Part shown: in pieces, positions 12,647-25,100 of the stretch
Numbering within the stretch: the first letter of the stretch is position 1
How the letters are laid out: each line of letters begins with the position of its first letter
NCBI RefSeq assembly: GCF_020882245.1
Contig: NC_083597.1
Span: 71,774,152-71,838,151 of the forward strand
Direction: 5' to 3'
DNA: 64,000 nucleotides
DNA from: Rhopalosiphum padi
Taxonomy: Eukaryota > Arthropoda > Insecta > Hemiptera > Aphididae
The notes under the pieces: generated by a model
Told to the model about the DNA's origin: nothing
What the model saw: only the letters and a program-made list of their open reading frames with translations
Databases searched by the model: none
Position numbers and translations under genes: made by a program

Positions 12647-14879
12647 CTAATCAGTAATCATACTACTACCGTACTAATAGGTATTGAACAATTATGAAAA
12701 ATAATATTAGTCTGTGATATTTAAAAAAAAACATAATTTCATGTGAATGTCACTATTGTTAAAGACACTACAACAATGCAAAAATAAAAATACTATCCTA
12801 CGAAAAAAACTAAGTCTGGTTACCCGTAGGGCCGTAGACCTATAACAGATATTATAATATATGGATCAATAAAAAATGGTATTTTTAAGTGAACTTCATA
12901 TCCGTTTTTAAAAAGGTAATTATTTGAAAAAGGGTAAATAATTTAAAAATATAAAAATAATTTATTTTTTATAACTGAAATATTGTTTTATATTATGTAT
13001 TTATAGAAAACACCGACGACATTCACTAAAAAACGTCGTGTATTATTGATTGTATAATAAACAATATTGTTATAATTCTCTTTAAAACCATCTGTGCCTT
13101 TTTTATTTTTACGTAAAGTCATAAACGTGTTTTACATTTACGCATATTATCGAGCGTCGACTATTTTTACAATTTTGAAATATTAATAGTTAATTAATCA
13201 GTTAAATAAACCAGAACCACTAGACAATAATCACTAATAATTAAATCATGATAAATATGTAACTATTATATTATTTATATAATAATTATTTATATCATAG
13301 TTAATTAAATAACGAACTTATTTTTGGTTTATAAATATTAAATATAGCATATTATATTTTATTATCATAACTGCAGGCTTACACGATACACACAATATAC
13401 TCTTCACAACTCACAAAAACTATCAAAGTTGCTATTGGATATTAAAATAGATTTATTTCAGATTTTAGCTTAAATTTTCGAAAGTAATTACTATTATTAG
13501 TTATATTTAAAGCGTACTAACGCTTTTATCCATTTTGTAATCATTATTGCGTTAATTTATGTCTTATGATGGAATTAATAATATATGAGTCACTATTGTA
13601 TTATATTCCTGCCACATTATAAAGTGTAAATATTAAAAATTCTATAATCTTTTATACCTATCATTTTATATAGGTACATTTTAACTAACATTCGAAGTAA
13701 TTTTTTTTTAAAGTTTAAGGATAGTCTATTCTATAATCAATGGTTTAAATTATCTCATAGTACTAGTTCTATCTTTTCAACTCATTCTATAGTAATTTCA
13801 GTTATTTGATAGATTATGGTTCACCTAGTAGGTACGAGGTACCTAAATACTTACGAAACGATAAACGTGTAAACTGTAATCTTGGTAGACTGTAAATTAT
13901 TCAAAAAACTAAATTTTTGATTAAATTTACTAATAACTTATATATAATAAGTGGTATAGTTTATAAGTTATAACAAATACTAATATAACTTTTAAACAAT
14001 ATAGAGAGCTGTAAAAAAGGAAAATATTAGGCAATGCTTATGTTGTTTATGAGGAATATCGTTAGGGCTTGGTTATATTAAGGATGTGCAATATAAAAAT
14101 TTTTGAAATCGTGCATTGAAACCGGTTGTACAACTTTCTAAAATGCTCTGACAAAATATTTGATGAGGTCTTTTGGATGTTTTTTTTTTTTTTTTGTTAA
14201 TTCGGAACGTGGCCTGGTCTTTATTGTGACAAAAGAGCAATGCTGTGTGATAATAAAAACTATATATTTTAAAAATAATAATAATGAAGACCTTAGACCG
14301 GTTTCGACCTCGTCCAGAATATCACAGCAGGTGAATACAATAACGTACTTGTAAAGGGAACGGACGGACAAAATAAAAGAAAAAAAACAATGCGTTTGGG
14401 ATTCTCTCACGAACGTGAGAGGGTTTGTTTATTATGTTCCACCTCCGGTTGTAGAGGGAAAAAGTGACCTTGACATTGTTCAGCATCCCTGTTATTCATG
14501 AAACACATGGGAATCATTGGTATAGTTGGTTTTTTTACTACTATTCACTCACCGAGGGTGGTCTCTACGGTCCTTCACCCACCTCAACTAATATAGTAAC
14601 CTCTCATAGTAATATTGTTGCACCGCCGCTACAAACAACTGCATTATATTTACACGTGTATCTAGAAACCGGATAAAATGTTATGGACACGAATTTTAGG
14701 AACTGAAAATATTATGTTATCGTAGTCATTTATGTCGCGGTTAGTCACTATACCATAGTATAATATACTATAATAGTCACCGTAAATTCATAACATTTCT
14801 TGAACGAATCGTATCCGATTTACACCAACATCAATAAAATATCGTATAATATAAAATTGTAAATAATATGATAAGAGGT

Positions 14880-16425
14880 TTGTTATTCTAAGGTCGCATT
14901 TCCGCGAATGGCATAGCGCGCAAAGTGGCAACGATGAAATCGAACACTTCGCGATTAACTAAAAACCAAAACGCATACGTCCATAGGTCGTGGGAATCGG
15001 TCGCTAGTTGTAGCCACCGCAATCATTTCGACACGACACCTTGGGAACAACGATAATATTAACAAAAATGCATTTTGTAGTTACAATAAAACATCGTAAC
15101 AGTACTCGGAGGGGGAGGGGGTAATAAACAATCAAAGGCTTGTTGACGTTGAACCAACAATTTCAACGAAACTGTGTTAATAAGTTATTATAGTTATGGT
15201 GCGATAGTTTAACGCGGACATGACACTATACAATATCACATCTGAACATCTGATGTTGGGGTTGTTATAGCGGAGTAAGCAGCAGTTGTTGATACTTGAC
15301 GATATCGTTTACACCGGTGTCGGATGTTCGCGTAGACGTAAGGTATTCGATATTATTGTGTATTTTTTTTCCTGCTCCTTATTCACCGTTGCTCCACTGC
15401 GTCGGCGCGCGCACGTCGCCACACAACGAGCCGTTTGGTTTTTATCTCGCGTGACGTATTCCTAATCCCCGCCGCCCTCCGACCGATGTGCCACAGCCGA
15501 CGACCGTAACAACACGCAGAGCTGCCGTGTCCTCGCCGCTTTCCCCGCCCGCCCGCACGGCCGACAACACCCGTCCGCCGAGGGCATCGCCGACGACGTC
15601 TGACCCGGTTGACGGACAAGCGGAAGAGTAGGGTCGGCGGCACTGGACTGGCGGGTCGGCATGCGCGGTGTGTTTTTCGTGATGACGAGCGCGTGCGCGT
15701 GCGCGGGGTTTTCGGATCAATGATAAAAATAAAATACAACGATTACGACGGCGACCGCGGGCGCATGCGCGTACTGGAGGGTCGCTCTCACGTACGAGTT
15801 CTGGTATATACGTCACGCGCGCGTCGAGCTCCAGAGAAGCCGGTTGTTCATTGGCCGCGCCGCGGATACCCCACTCTCCACACATCGACGCTAACAAAAG
15901 GTTGGCAGCGCTGCGACAACACACGCACACGATCGTTGTGCCCGCGCGCGCACCGACACCGACACTGCCGCCGCCTCCACCATCATCATAATCATCGTCA
16001 CCCCACCCCGTCGTTACCGTCCTTTGACCGGTCTCACCCCGCTCAGCCCCTCGCCGTGACCGCAGCGACGTCACTCCACTACGACTACGGCTGTTCATCG
16101 CGTTCGCTGTGTGGCGCGGTTACGTTCAGTTTCCGTGTGTACGTGCCCGTGTACGCGCTCTTGATGATCGCTTTCTGTGTTTTCGCGCGTACGGATTATC
16201 ATTATTATTAGTTTTTGTGTTCGATTTGGTTTTGTTTTTTTCGTGTTTTTTTTTCTTTTACAAATACATTTGGTCATATGGATTTTGATCGTATGACGTT
16301 TAATCAAAACAAAATATTATTCAACAACGACACGACGACAACGCCGAGTGTTCTGTACTGGTAAATAATAGCTGTCGGCTATTACTGACACCACGCGTAC
16401 TCGTCCTCCCAACAAATTCGTAACC
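14880..16425. promoter_or_regulatory. GC/CpG-rich upstream region of the IRF2BP gene
   Basis: Between roughly 15370 and 16200 the sequence becomes strongly GC- and CpG-rich and leads into the first coding exon at 16426. A TCAGT initiator-like pentamer lies at 16126-16130 within TACGTTCAGTTTCC, about 300 bases before the start codon. This is the likely promoter plus 5' untranslated region. Long open frames on both strands here (218 codons on minus, 200 on plus) overlap each other, are arginine/alanine/histidine-rich through composition, and match no domain I know. Confidence 0.5.
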
Positions 16426-16926
16426 ATGCAGATGGGTAAGCGACAACACTGTTACTTGTGCGACTTGCCTCGCATGCCGTGGGCAATGTTGCACGATTTC
16501 ACTGAACCAGTGTGCCGCGGGTGCGTCAACTATGAGGGTGCCGACCGCATTGAGCTGGTGATTGAGACGGCCAGGCAAATGAAACGGGCCCATGGGTTCC
16601 AGGAATCGGCCCGGTCCACGTCCGTGGGTGGCGGGTCCAACGCCGTCAACGCACATCACCCGAAAAATTCACATCGACATGAAAACGGCACTCTAGAAGT
16701 GGTCGGATTGCCGCCGCAAGCCCACCAGTTGGCCGCGCGACAGACGCAACAACCTCCACCGCCCCCGCCGCCAGCCGCGGCCACGTCGCACTATGCGGCC
16801 CTGCACCATCAGCGATCCACGCTCATGGAATATCCCGGTAGGCCGGGTGGCGGTCACGTCGACCACGAGGTGGCCATGAGCCGGACGTCGGTGCGTTTGT
16901 CTCAAAATCAGCAGCAGCAGCAGCAA

Positions 16927-16958
<32 letters not shown>

Positions 16959-19900
16959 ACAACAGCAGCAACACATGGCGCATCACATTCCGAGTCGGGC
17001 TCAAGCCGGCGGACAGGGCCTGAAACGCGGGCTAAGTACGCAAGCCGATGACGACGATCACCACTCAGAAAGCAATAAGCGCATGATGGAAGAGCAGCAG
17101 CAGCGGCCGCCGCTGCAGAGGGGCGAATCGCTGCCGGCCGTCAGTCTCGCAGTGCCGTTCGTCGAGCGGTCGTTCAAAACCGAACCCAAACACCCGATCA
17201 GGACCACTTCGTTTGACACGTCCACGTTCAAAACGTCCAGTAAGTTTCCTCGCTTTTTTTAACCTAAATAATAAACCTTCCGGCAGTAGGTAGCGCGGTG
17301 ATTGCAATTGCTTTCCGTCCGATGACGACGACGACGACGTCGTTGTGTATCGATGACCACGGTGGTTCGCGTTCCGACAACAAATATTATATTATTTATA
17401 CCTTTCAGAAAAAAAATATAATATATCGCATTTCTTAGCTACGTAGTAGATTTATATTGGGCATAACAGTACAACACAACTATCATTGAAAAATTATTAT
17501 TCATTATCGCATACACTCTTCTGTGACGTAGTAATTTTTTGTAAAGCTGGCGTGTGGTTATATATAGCGTTGAGTGGTCGGGTGCAATGTTGTGTGGACG
17601 CGGGGGCGTGAGCGTATCGAGATTGTCGATAATATTATACTCGCTGACGGCCAACAAAAACGTGTTGGCTGACGAATGGGCCGTGACGTCATGGGATCCG
17701 GTTCCCCGACCTGGTTCAACCGGCAGGCCACTATAAAAATAATAATACATTTGAGACGTGATTAACCGGGCGGTCGGTCTGACAGATTACTCAGATTCGC
17801 CTCCTTTTGTGGAACTATGACCTTGGTAGTGGGCCTTAAAAATATACCAAGAGATCACGGAATTTGACTTATTTTGCGCGTTTTTGGAGGATGGGCGAGC
17901 GCGGTCGGTCGATCGCTTATAGATTTGGCAACGTTACTCGTATACGACGAGTCTCGTGACGTAACGCGTACACATGCACACGCACGCAATACGTTTCATT
18001 GCGCTTGCGCGCGTTTTCTACGACAATCGCTCATCGGATGATCCGATCGTCCTGCTCCTCTCCCCGTCGTAGTGGTGATTGATTGTTGTTTGGGTGCCGG
18101 GTGGGTTGTTTTGGCGACGGGTGCCGATCGGTGGTGCATTTTCGTGCGTTTTGACTAGAGTGCGAATATTACGCTCCGCGTGCATTCTTGCGCGGATTAC
18201 CGTTCAGGGGGTGGTAACCGTCGTCGTCGTTGTCGTCAACAATGACCTATTAAAAACGAAATAACACGTGGTCAAAAAACACAAAATCTAAATGCATTTT
18301 TACTGGATGGTGTGGAAAAATAAAATATGTATATAATAATAATAATAATATCTTATTCGAACAACCACAGACGGCTCTGCGTCTTGCGTTTTCTCTTTCG
18401 TTCTTCTTACTAACTCTTCGTTTCTCTAATAACTTCTTTGCACTGTGTGTTTGGGCAACATCTTACTACACGTTCTTATCTTTCGGACAATTAGGCCAGT
18501 TTTTTTTTATTTTTTTTTTGTTTTTTGTTTTGTTTACTGATCGTCCCTTGTGTGCGCCAGGTGGATATGCATCGGCCGCCGTGGCACAACAGTGCATGAC
18601 CAACGGCAACGGACCGGCGGCCGGATCGCCGCTGGCCGCCGGCCGGACGACCGGGTCACCAACGGACGGACCGCCGTCCATGCAAACGATCGGTGCCGGC
18701 GGTGGCGGGCAGCCCGGTGCGCAGAACCAGCAGAACGGGCCCAGCAACCCGATGGCGGCGCTGATGAGCGTCGCCGATAACCTGCCGCCCGGTTCTCCGC
18801 AGAGCGCCCGTGGCAGCCCCCCCGGCTCCGCCGGTCCCACCGCCCAGGCACCCGGTGGTCCCAGGTCCGCATCCCGAGGATCTCAACACTCGCCAAACTC
18901 CACCGGTATGTATTTTTACACGCCAAATCCATCCATCCATCCATCCATTCCATCCATATACCCATTGCAGGATAATTGTTTGTGACGAAAGTTCGACGGC
19001 ACACCGCACACGCGTTCATTGCACTCAGAATTTTTAGACTTTTGGTTATCTCGGCACTCGCCACCTCCAACCGCCGCTGCAAACGCGCCGAAAAACGTTT
19101 CGCTGTTTTCTTTTTACGTATGAGATTTATTAATTTATTTAGCAGTACTTTTTTAATAACAACGAGTACTATATTATATTTTATCTCGTCGGTCTGTAAT
19201 TTTTTTGTTCAAATATTTTGTTTTTGTGCTGATAAAACACGCGTTCCGTTAAGTGGGCTAACATAGGGGCGACCGGGTCAGATAAGGTGCCGCGTGTACA
19301 TCTCTCTTTTATGTGCACTTTAAATGCTCGTCTTATCGATCTGTGCATGTGACAGTTTGTTAGATTACTCGTATTTGATCGATAGCTTTCTGTCGAATTT
19401 ATTATCACGCGTGCATAGTTCAAGTACTTACACAGTCGGTTGAAAATAGTACTATAATATTATTATCTTATCGCTAGCCGTTCGACGCAGCCGGCACAAC
19501 ATTGCTAGGAAATTCTTTCAATCCAATTAAAATATCTGTTCGACTACGTAGTAACGGTACAACGGTGAAATGTTTAAATTGTTCGTTTCGTTACGATTCG
19601 TATCTATTCGCGTATGTAATAATTAAAACAGCGTGAAAAAACAATGAAAATCGCTCGTTTACAAGAATTCCTACGACATTACATGTTTTATTTTTGCGCA
19701 CGTGCATTTTTAATCAATGGTCATAAATGATGATTACACAACGGAATAAACTTATAGCGGGTTCATTGCATAATAACTTAAAAATAACTTGTAAATTGGT
19801 CGAAAATGATTATCTCAGCATTATGGAATAAAAAACCAGAACGTTGAAAAGTGTTCGCGATGTCTTATTTTTTCAACGTCCGCAACCTGTATAAGATTAC

Positions 19901-21344
19901 TAAAAAGGCACCGTTAATCATAATAATATTTTACTGTTTTAATATTATATTAACATAATTTCGAATTCTCTCCCTTAAAACCGTCTCTGGGAAATGTAAA
20001 CCACATGCTACCTTCTGCTCGCTACAACTACGTTACAATAGTAGAGATTTGTTGATTTTCAAAAGAAAACAGTGTTTATGTTTTTTAAAAACAAAATTTC
20101 AAATAGTGTCCCATTCCCGTGATGAAAATATTGAATATTTTAGATTTTGTTTTATCATATGTTGTGAACCTTGTATTAAAACCGATATACTGCGGAAATA
20201 GAAACCGCATGCCGCGCTATACCTGCATCTATAGGACATAAGGAAAAAATAAGGTCTTGGTGAAAAAAATCTGGAAAGAGTTTTTAACTTGTCGTAGGTA
20301 TAATCAATGATTTAATTTATTGTATAGATAATAAAAACTTTACTTGAATAATTATCAGTTATCACATTACAATATTGTATTTCATAGTCATAAATACCAA
20401 TTACATTAAAAAAAATATTTAGTAATTTAAATTTATGAATTCGTGATATATAATTTTACTATAAAAATGTATATTATTTTTTAAACATATAATAATTTCT
20501 GTTAAAAATTCTAAAAGTTAAAAAATGCATTTATAAATTATTTATTATCCAGATATTTTCCTTGAGATCTCTTTCCTCTACCTCCGTACACTATTTTTTG
20601 TTGCTTGAAGTAGATTTGTTGATTTGCCGTCCTTTTTTTTTTCTTTAACAAGTCGCGTTTTGTAGGCGGTTCGTCCAGCGGACGTAGATCATCAGGAAGT
20701 CGTCACGTCAGCTCCACAACTGTAACGTCGAGCGAAGCCAACGGCGGCGGCGCCCCCGGTGCCGGTGTGCAAGGCGTCAACGGTCCGAGTGTCAACGGCC
20801 CCGGTGGCGTCGGCGGTCCAGCCGCCAACGGCACTGGTGGAGGCAGCGCGCTGAATGCGTCTGTTCCGGTCGGTGGCGGTCCTGACGGCGTCGCGCCCGG
20901 CACCCCTATGGATGCCGCCGCGCCGACATTACCGCAAGTGCCGCCTTCCGTGCCGCTGACGAACGCGTCGGCGGCGGCGGCTGCCGCGGCCGCAGCCGCC
21001 AACACGGCCACGCTTAAGTGTACGTTGTGCCAAGAACGTTTAGAAGACACACACTTTGTCCAGTGTCCGTCCGTTCCCCATCACAAGTTCTGTTTCCCGT
21101 GCTCGAGAGATAGCATCAAGCGACAGGGGGCTGGCTCTGAGGTAAATCCACGACTTCGAATGTTTAGTATTTGCGTTTTTCGTTTTGGTTTTAAAAATTG
21201 TGTTTTATTTTTTTGCAGGTGTATTGTCCGAGTGGCGAGAAATGTCCACTGGCAAATTCAAATGTGCCCTGGGCTTTCATGCAAGGCGAGATAGCCACCA
21301 TACTGGGTGAAGAATTCAAAGTGAAAAAAGAACGAGACTCATAA
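16426..21344 (+). CDS. IRF2BP: IRF2BP1/2/L-family transcription co-regulator
   Basis: Four coding exons join in frame: 16426-17239, 18561-18905, 20666-21141 and 21219-21344 (TAA), giving 586 residues. The N terminus is the IRF2BP zinc finger (about residues 8-60), with C9, C12, C30 and C33 in the hallmark CYLCDLPRMPWAM and CRGCVNYEGADRIE. The middle is low-complexity: proline-rich, a 21-glutamine run, then Gly/Ala/Ser/Pro-rich sequence carrying the family motif ALMSVADNLPPGSP. The C-terminal C3HC4 RING-like domain (about 503-560) begins LKCTLCQERLEDTHFVQCPS and continues across the last intron with VYCPSGEKCPL and PWAFMQGEIATIL. Known members are nuclear co-repressors/co-activators that bind DNA-bound factors; the Drosophila relative is, to my knowledge, Pits. 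The start chosen is the first ATG (MQMGKRQ); a second ATG lies two codons on. All junctions are GT/AG. Confidence 0.96.
16909..16971 (+). repeat. CAG/CAA polyglutamine tract, 21 codons
   Basis: Within coding exon 1 of the IRF2BP gene, 21 consecutive glutamine codons occur, CAG and CAA mixed. The interruption of CAG by CAA should limit slippage compared with a pure CAG run. The tract sits in the disordered linker between the zinc finger and the RING-like domain. Confidence 0.95.
17240..18560 (+). other. IRF2BP intron 1, with an internal CpG-rich block
   Basis: The intron runs from GTAAGT to a CCAG acceptor. From about 17540 to 18260 it is unusually GC- and CpG-rich and includes a perfect TGACGTCA at 17684-17691 and CGTGACGTAACG near 17955. 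This is compatible with an intronic promoter or enhancer. I see no exon with family similarity in it. Confidence 0.5.
18906..20665 (+). other. IRF2BP intron 2
   Basis: The intron runs from GTATGT, just after the glycine codon split, to the TGTAG acceptor at 20665. It begins with a CATC tetranucleotide repeat around 18930-18955 and is AT-rich thereafter. Small open frames near 18976-19266 and 19181-19423 have no similarity I recognise. Confidence 0.7.
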
Positions 21345-22132
21345 ATCATATTATTATTATTATTTTTATTTTTATTTTCATTATGTCATATTATATACTG
21401 TAAATGTGTTTCACATAAACATATATTATATGAAACTTCACCACCTACGGATCCTATCAGATTATCAGACTTTATAGGCCTGGAAGGATCGAGGCCTCGA
21501 GTGTAAAATATGCATTTATTTATTAAGCCCACTGTATATTATATTATGTATAAAATAATTGTATTATGTTACGTGAAAATGCCAATAGTTATTACTGCGG
21601 TATTGTACGTCCCTGTAGGGGCAGTCCTTTATTTTTACTTTTTAGGCGAAATTTAGAATAATTTTAGCCTTGTTATGTTCTTGTTTCCCTGCCGTTTTCC
21701 TTCGAAATCTCGTCGTCGGCTCATTCGTCGACGACGGGACATGAAAAGGAAACGAAAGAAAGCAATCTATGGCGTCAAGACTGAGTCAAGTCGTGTTTTT
21801 ATTTTATAATTTTTAAGTAAAACAATTTTTAAGAAAAACGGTCCTAAGACTGTGCTAGTCAAGCAAGTATATGTATAATATATATAAATCTTAAGTGCAC
21901 AAAATGTATATTATTGTTTTGTAGCTTTAAACTATGTACCCTGTAATTAATATTTAGGCCGGTAGCGTTGAAACTACGTTTGACATTATTGTTTTCGAAC
22001 GGAGATCATTTGTAAAGGAACTCACAATCTCGCTTGTTTGCATCTCGTGCGTGTACATATTTTGTCAAAAATATTATCGTACTAGATTTTGTGGTTTCTC
22101 TCCCACCCGCCGCCCCTTCCCTAATGTGTTTT

Positions 22133-22138
22133 AATAAA
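22133..22138 (+). terminator. Polyadenylation signal, IRF2BP gene
   Basis: AATAAA lies about 790 bases after the stop codon, followed by A-rich sequence. The intervening stretch 21345-22132 is the likely 3' untranslated region. Another AATAAA occurs near 22437, so alternative ends are possible. Confidence 0.5.
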
Positions 22139-22159
22139 AAAAAATGATAATAATAAAAA

Positions 22160-25100
22160 ATACAAATTGGTAATCATTGGACACGTTTAATATTTTATTA
22201 TCAGTACTTTAAGTTTGTACATACCTAATATTGTATAGAACAATTTTGATTTTTTATTTATTTTTGTGGCTTTTTTCTAAAACGCTTATCGTCGCGTGTT
22301 CGATATCTGAACATGTAAAATCCACAGTACGTAATCATAATAAAAAAAAATTAGGTTCCTGCGCCTTATAGTTGCAGGTTATAGCAGCGAACTCCGCATG
22401 TGCGACAATCGTTGTTATTCTCGGTCGAAGTCTTTAATAAAAAAACTCGCCCACGTGGTGGCCGATTGGATTGCGTCCAATAGTTTTGTCCGCGTTAAAT
22501 ACTTTGGACGTTTCGTATACGCGTAATACGACTGTACCCATTCTTGTGAATTTTCTACTCTACAACATTATATTACTGCTATAATGTTTTTTCACGATCG
22601 AATGTTGCGTAATCATCGATACGACTTTACGCGTTACAAGGTTCTCGATAATCCAATGCCCTGGCAAAACTGTTGTCCCTCGATGATTATCTTCTCGGGT
22701 AACGAGAATGGCGCAATGCCGTTTCCTCCCCGATCGTATCCGGCCAACTCGTCGGCCTCTACACGCGACATCGCGTAATAGTCTATGAATGAAAAATGAA
22801 ACGTTAATATTTACGAGCGATCGTGTGATACTACACGGTGGGCGGTCGGTGTTTGTTGCGTTTGCGTGCATAAAAACTGACTGCGCGTGTAGTGAGTGTT
22901 CGTCACATCCGTCCACACGCGAGACTTGCGAGTGACGTCACCCCGGCTAAACTTCGCGGTGCTTCACGGCAAGACCTTCTCCTGTGTATATAACAACAAT
23001 ATCTAATTTAATATTGTGTATTCGCATAGGGTTAAACCGCCGTCGGGTACATGCAAGAAAGGCATTTTAGTCTCGTTCGCCGAGGAGGGGTTGGTACGTA
23101 TATAGTATTGATCGGCAGCGGCGGCATCGCGATAATATGTACATTGTGTAAGCGGACCCTAAGGGTCGAATCCGCTGCCGGGCTGTTGCTGTTTTTATCC
23201 GTACACGCCATTAGAACCAACGCTCTCGTTTCCCGGACACCCCAGTCGTGTGTCGATCGATAGCGATGGTCGTTGGCGGATGTATCGTAGGTATATAATA
23301 TAATATACATAGCTGTAGTATAAATGTCATGTGGTGTCCCGGACGGGTTAGGTTTTTACACGATATCCAGTTTTACACTGCTTGCAGTATAGTGTACACA
23401 GTACAGTGTAATAATATAAATATATAATATATATTTATATATTTATACTCACCGGTTGATAGATGGTATTTAAATAAAACTATTTGGACGAGGCTTGGTT
23501 GAACTATGGTTTTTACTTGCCTTTAGGAAAACGGTTTTTATAAAAAAAAAAACATTTATATATTAGTAAGTTATAAGTGTTATAATTTGATTAATAATGT
23601 TTACGATTAAATAAATACGAGGCTTCTTGCATGTATTAATAATGTTATGTACATTGTACAACAATAATAATAATATTATAACGATAATAACGGTCAACGG
23701 TACTTCAATTGTTCGATTACCTAATTGCCGACTGTGAATTGTGATACGGTATCGGCATAATCAGCCGATAAGCTAAATTAAGACAACGATGTTCTATACA
23801 ATTATTTTTATATATCTATTTAAATTGCATATTCGAGCAGCATTCATTAAATTGGTAAATTGCATTCTGCAAACATCAAACGATCAAACTGTAACACAAT
23901 CAAGTATTAACACGGAACATTGAAGTCCTAATCTTAATGTATGGCTCATTATATGATTTGGCATAGCCACTCTACGCAGTCTATGCATGTACTTTCATGA
24001 AAATATTAAATTATTTCTATTACATTATGTACTATGTAGGTATATTAATTCAGGTCTTAAACTGTATCGAGCATTCCCTTTACCAGGGATCCTGTATTTC
24101 TTGTACGACGTTGTTAACGTTGAGGATGTTTATTTACTTTTAACCGCATGTGTTGTCTCCATCTTCTTAATGCATAACGTCATGGAAAATTGAATAATAA
24201 CGAATAATCCATTTTACTGTAGTCTGTAATATTAACGTTTTAATGTCGATAACGCCGTATGAACTCATTACTCAGTATAATATGGGGTTAGATTATTTTT
24301 ATTTTGTTGATATATTACTTTTTACCAACTATTGCTTACTTAAAGCCTATAGGTACTGAAATAAATAAATAATAATTACCCACTTTTTCATTTTTAGCCC
24401 GTGTACTTTATTTAATTATTTTTCTAATTAGTAGTGTAAATCTACGATTTTAAGACCCGCAAGTCCTAAGGATGTCTCTGTACATTTTCAATAGTTGTAT
24501 TTTTCGTACCTATAGTCGATACCACTGTATCATAATATACCTTAATATCATACCGATATAAGAAATTTTCGCTTAATGAACGTTATCGATTATTGTAAAT
24601 TGTCATTATGTACTATGTGCACGTCTTACACTTTCGGCAAGTTGTGTCGCAACACTGCGCACGTGTACACTCAGTCTGCACACTGCGTATATACAAGTGA
24701 CAAGCCAGGCCACGACGGTGGCTTTTTCCCGCGCGATCCTTTCTGTATAATTTATGACGTTACCGTCGGGGATCGGATGGTTGTTTCTCGACCGCGGTAG
24801 TCATACAGCCGACGTAAAGCGATATCAATATTTAAATATTTATAGGTTATTTTATTATTTATGATGAGCAATGACCTTTATCCGTACCTTAGATCATATT
24901 ACTATACAACCTACCTAGCTTTTTTAATAGGTATTTGTTTATGATTTTTTTTTTGCTCCTATATTCCATAACTGAATATTACTTACGCAAATACTATTAG
25001 AATATAACATTCGTCGAAGAAAACACGACGACAGATAAATTTAAATTGCTGACGCCAAACACCTACCTACTAACCCATACGTACGTATAATTGTGTAATG

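Larger units (their letters stand above)
10351..14880. other. AT-rich non-coding region with mobile-element remnants
   Basis: Apart from the dispersed repeat at 10781-11092 and the hAT element at 11695-12646, this stretch is AT-rich without a recognisable gene. Two open frames near 14138-14410 (-) and 14160-14354 (+) overlap on opposite strands and contain homopolymer-encoded runs, so they are not supported as genes. Confidence 0.55.

Noticed and set aside
12821..12845. Short GC-rich phrase TACCCGTAGGGCCGTAGACC
   Set aside because: Isolated, with no inverted partner or coding context.
15442..16211. Long opposing open frames (218 codons minus, 200 codons plus)
   Set aside because: They overlap each other in GC-rich sequence, are Arg/Ala/His-rich, and resemble no family. 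GC-rich DNA lacks stop codons by composition.
18534..19082. Minus-strand 182-codon frame antisense to IRF2BP exon 2
   Set aside because: It is the mirror of a GC-rich real exon that fits the IRF2BP family in frame on the plus strand.
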